A stretch of 33,787 nucleotides of DNA. Source: Gammaproteobacteria bacterium. Its GTDB lineage: Bacteria; Pseudomonadota; Gammaproteobacteria; SZUA-140. The notes under the pieces were generated by a model, which made no database searches, was not told the origin of the DNA, and saw only the letters and a program-made list of their open reading frames with translations. The stretch spans positions 1-33,787 of the forward strand of contig JALSIC010000004.1 in assembly GCA_026981935.1 (NCBI GenBank). The letters are read 5' to 3'. Shown here in pieces: positions 32,136-33,787 of the stretch. The stretch's first letter is position 1. Each line of letters starts with the position of its first letter. Position numbers and translations under genes: made by a program.

Positions 32136-33083
32136 TCAGGGCTCACCCAGCTCGAAGCGGGCCACCTTGCCGCGCGTGTGGCGGCTCACATCGTAGGGTT
32201 CCCCATTGTATTCAATCTCAACGCCCGGCGCATAGCCCAGCAGGATGCTGAAGGGCGCCTCTCCCGTCAGCTCGCGCTCCTGGCCCGCGCGCCCCAGGTC
32301 GAACATCAACCGCCGGCCCGTGCCGTCGCTGATCTCCACCCAGGAATCGGCGGAAAAACGCAGGCGCAGCCGGTGCGTGGTGTCGGACGGGGCCGGCGCC
32401 ACGGCGGCGGGCGCCGGCGCGGTTGCAACGGCGGCCGGGAGGGGGGGGTCGGGTGACGCCCCGGCAGGCGGGGAACCGGAACGTGGTTCGGAAACCGGAT
32501 CCGGAACGGAAGAGGCGGTGGCAGCGGGCGTCTCAGGGGGCACAAGGACGGCGGCCGCCTCGGTCTGCATCCGCAGCGAATCAGGCACCGGCGCATCCAG
32601 TGCGCCGGGAGATCCCAGGGCGGTCGCCGCTTCGCCCGGGGATTCTTCGGTATCGCTGCCGCCAAACAGCCAGGCCAGCAGCAGGATCAAGGCACCCGCC
32701 GCCACCAGGAAGGGGGCCCAGTTCTCCACATTGATGGTGATGCGGCGCGGTCGGGCCGCCGTTGCGGTCAGTTCGGCCTGCAGCGAGGGGGGTTCGAGCC
32801 CCCGGGCCTGAAAGGCCTGTACCAGGGGATCGCCGGGAATGCCCAGCAGCCGGGCATACTGGCGCAGGTAGCCGCTGACGAAGATGGGCGCGGCAAAACG
32901 CTCGAACTCGTCCTGCTCCAGATGGGCGATCTGGGTGGCGCTGAGGTGGAGTTCCAGCGCCACTTCCTCGCGCGAGAGGCCCAGCTTCTCCCGCGCTTCC
33001 CGGAGACGGGCGCCGACAGCCCGCGGCGGCGGGGCCGGGGTTTCCGCCTCGTCGGCTGCGACCGCCTGCTCCTCATCCGTCAC
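32136..33083 (-). CDS. rodZ: Cell-shape protein RodZ
   Basis: RodZ links the actin-like MreB to the inner membrane and supports rod shape. The 315-residue protein has a Cro/C1-type helix-turn-helix domain at about 22-90 (LREAREKLGLSREEVALELHLSATQIAHLE), a basic patch, and a membrane segment at about 123-142. A long Pro/Ala/Ser-rich periplasmic linker leads to a C-terminal DUF4115 beta domain (LRLRFSADSWVEISDGTGRRLMFDL). It starts with GTG at 33083, in a 4-base GTGA overlap with the pilus lipoprotein gene. Confidence 0.95.
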   Translation of the reverse strand: MTDEEQAVAADEAETPAPPPRAVGARLREAREKLGLSREEVALELHLSATQIAHLEQDEFERFAAPIFVSGYLRQYARLLGIPGDPLVQAFQARGLEPPSLQAELTATAARPRRITINVENWAPFLVAAGALILLLAWLFGGSDTEESPGEAATALGSPGALDAPVPDSLRMQTEAAAVLVPPETPAATASSVPDPVSEPRSGSPPAGASPDPPLPAAVATAPAPAAVAPAPSDTTHRLRLRFSADSWVEISDGTGRRLMFDLGRAGQERELTGEAPFSILLGYAPGVEIEYNGEPYDVSRHTRGKVARFELGEP

Positions 33084-33787
33084 GGTTGTGCTCCTTCCGT
33101 TTCCGCCAGGGCCCGCGCCTCGCGGGAGTCGGGAAATTTTTCCCGCAGCAACTGCGCGTAAGTGGCTACGCCCTTAGGGTTATCCAAGGCCTTCTCCAGT
33201 TGCAGCGCCAGCCACAGGGTACGTGGATTGTGCCGTGCCACCCTTTCGTAACGCCGCAGAAAGACGCGGCCCTCTTCGTAGCGCTGCGCCTCGTAGCTCA
33301 GCTTCATCATCTGATAAAGCGTGGATGTACGCAAGGGATTGGCCTCCAGGGCACGTCGGAAAAAGCCTTCGGCCCGCGTCCGGTCGGGTATGCGCAGGGC
33401 ACAGAGCCCGGCATTCTCGTAGGCCTCGTCGGGACGGCGATACTCCGCCAGCTCAAGGGTGCGCAGGAAGCTGGAAATGGCCTCTTCGAAACGGCCATGA
33501 TCACACAGAAACACGCCGTAATTGTTGATCAGGGCCGGGTCACGCGGGCTCAGTTTCAGGGCACGCTGGAAATGCCGCTCGGCCGCCTCGGGTGAACCCA
33601 GGCGGCTGTAGAGCATGGCAATATAGTGATGGGCTGCCGGCAGTTCCGGATCCTGTTCCAGCGCCCTGCGCAGCTTTTCCAGGGCCACGTCCAGGTTGCC
33701 CTGCTGCAGGTAACGCACACCCAGCTCGGCATTGATCTGTGCCGGGCTGCGCTGTTCCTCGCCGCCACGCCCTGCCGTGGCACAACC
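33080..33787 (-). CDS. pilW: Type IV pilus biogenesis/stability lipoprotein PilW/PilF (5' end outside window)
   Basis: This outer-membrane TPR lipoprotein assembles the type IV pilus secretin. The frame is open to the window edge, giving 235 residues and leaving out the first part of the signal peptide. The second visible residue is a cysteine after glycine (GCATAGRG), which fits a lipobox, so little is missing. The family motif INAELGVRYLQQGNLDVALEKL follows, then at least five TPR units such as AHHYIAMLYSRLG and LINNYGVFLCDHGRFEEAI. An internal GTG at 33718 would drop this conserved start and is not the real one. It is coupled to rodZ by GTGA overlap. Confidence 0.93.
   Translation of the reverse strand, partial: GCATAGRGGEEQRSPAQINAELGVRYLQQGNLDVALEKLRRALEQDPELPAAHHYIAMLYSRLGSPEAAERHFQRALKLSPRDPALINNYGVFLCDHGRFEEAISSFLRTLELAEYRRPDEAYENAGLCALRIPDRTRAEGFFRRALEANPLRTSTLYQMMKLSYEAQRYEEGRVFLRRYERVARHNPRTLWLALQLEKALDNPKGVATYAQLLREKFPDSREARALAETEGAQP

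Overview
The window looks like chromosomal DNA of a GC-rich gammaproteobacterium. The main clue is the block on the minus strand at the right end: pilW/pilF, rodZ, ispG, hisS, a YfgM-like gene, bamB and der, an order typical of that class. A sucA-sucB-lpd-sucCD cluster, a prkA-yeaH-spoVR operon with a sigma-54-type promoter, a PutA without a DNA-binding domain and a cobalamin-dependent (class II) ribonucleotide reductase all fit. A free-living or sulfur-oxidising relative of the Chromatiales is my guess, but I cannot name genus or species from the sequence.

Layout. 1-170: palindromic repeat with a 22-bp tandem tail. 227-8059 (minus): the 2-oxoglutarate dehydrogenase / succinyl-CoA synthetase cluster. 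8270-9295 (minus): a cytosolic TPR protein with a long, structured leader. 9296-10012: a non-coding stretch holding that leader plus a near-consensus sigma-54 promoter and two upstream palindromes. 10013-15061 (plus): prkA, yeaH, spoVR and a small cysteine-rich protein. 15067-15524: a second repeat locus and a 258-bp MITE-like element. 15576-19340 (minus): putA and a DUF4399 secreted protein. 19648-22206 (plus): an AT-richer pair of cyclic-di-GMP proteins (HD-GYP, then GGDEF-EAL), both with altered signature motifs. 22222-23243: REP-like inverted pair, an orphan coding fragment and a truncated IS21-type istA. 23327-24243: an eleven-unit palindromic repeat array with the same 22-bp tail. 24377-26215 (minus): nrdJ. 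26251-33787 (minus): der back to the truncated pilW/pilF gene at the window edge.

How the parts work together. The left cluster supplies the lower TCA-cycle steps from 2-oxoglutarate to succinate. The prkA trio is a conserved starvation/stress module, and the sigma-54 site suggests nitrogen-linked control. PutA feeds proline to glutamate. The right block mixes envelope assembly (BamB, YfgM, RodZ, pilus lipoprotein) with isoprenoid synthesis, histidyl-tRNA charging and ribosome assembly (Der).

The least explained signal is the repeat family. At three separate loci a ladder of roughly 20-22 bp half-units lies next to the 3' end of a gene, followed by full-length 67-68 bp palindromes, always with the same polarity relative to that gene. 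The other items most worth following up are the MITE-like element, the cyclic-di-GMP pair with altered catalytic motifs and an internal base-composition step, and the sigma-54 control region of prkA.
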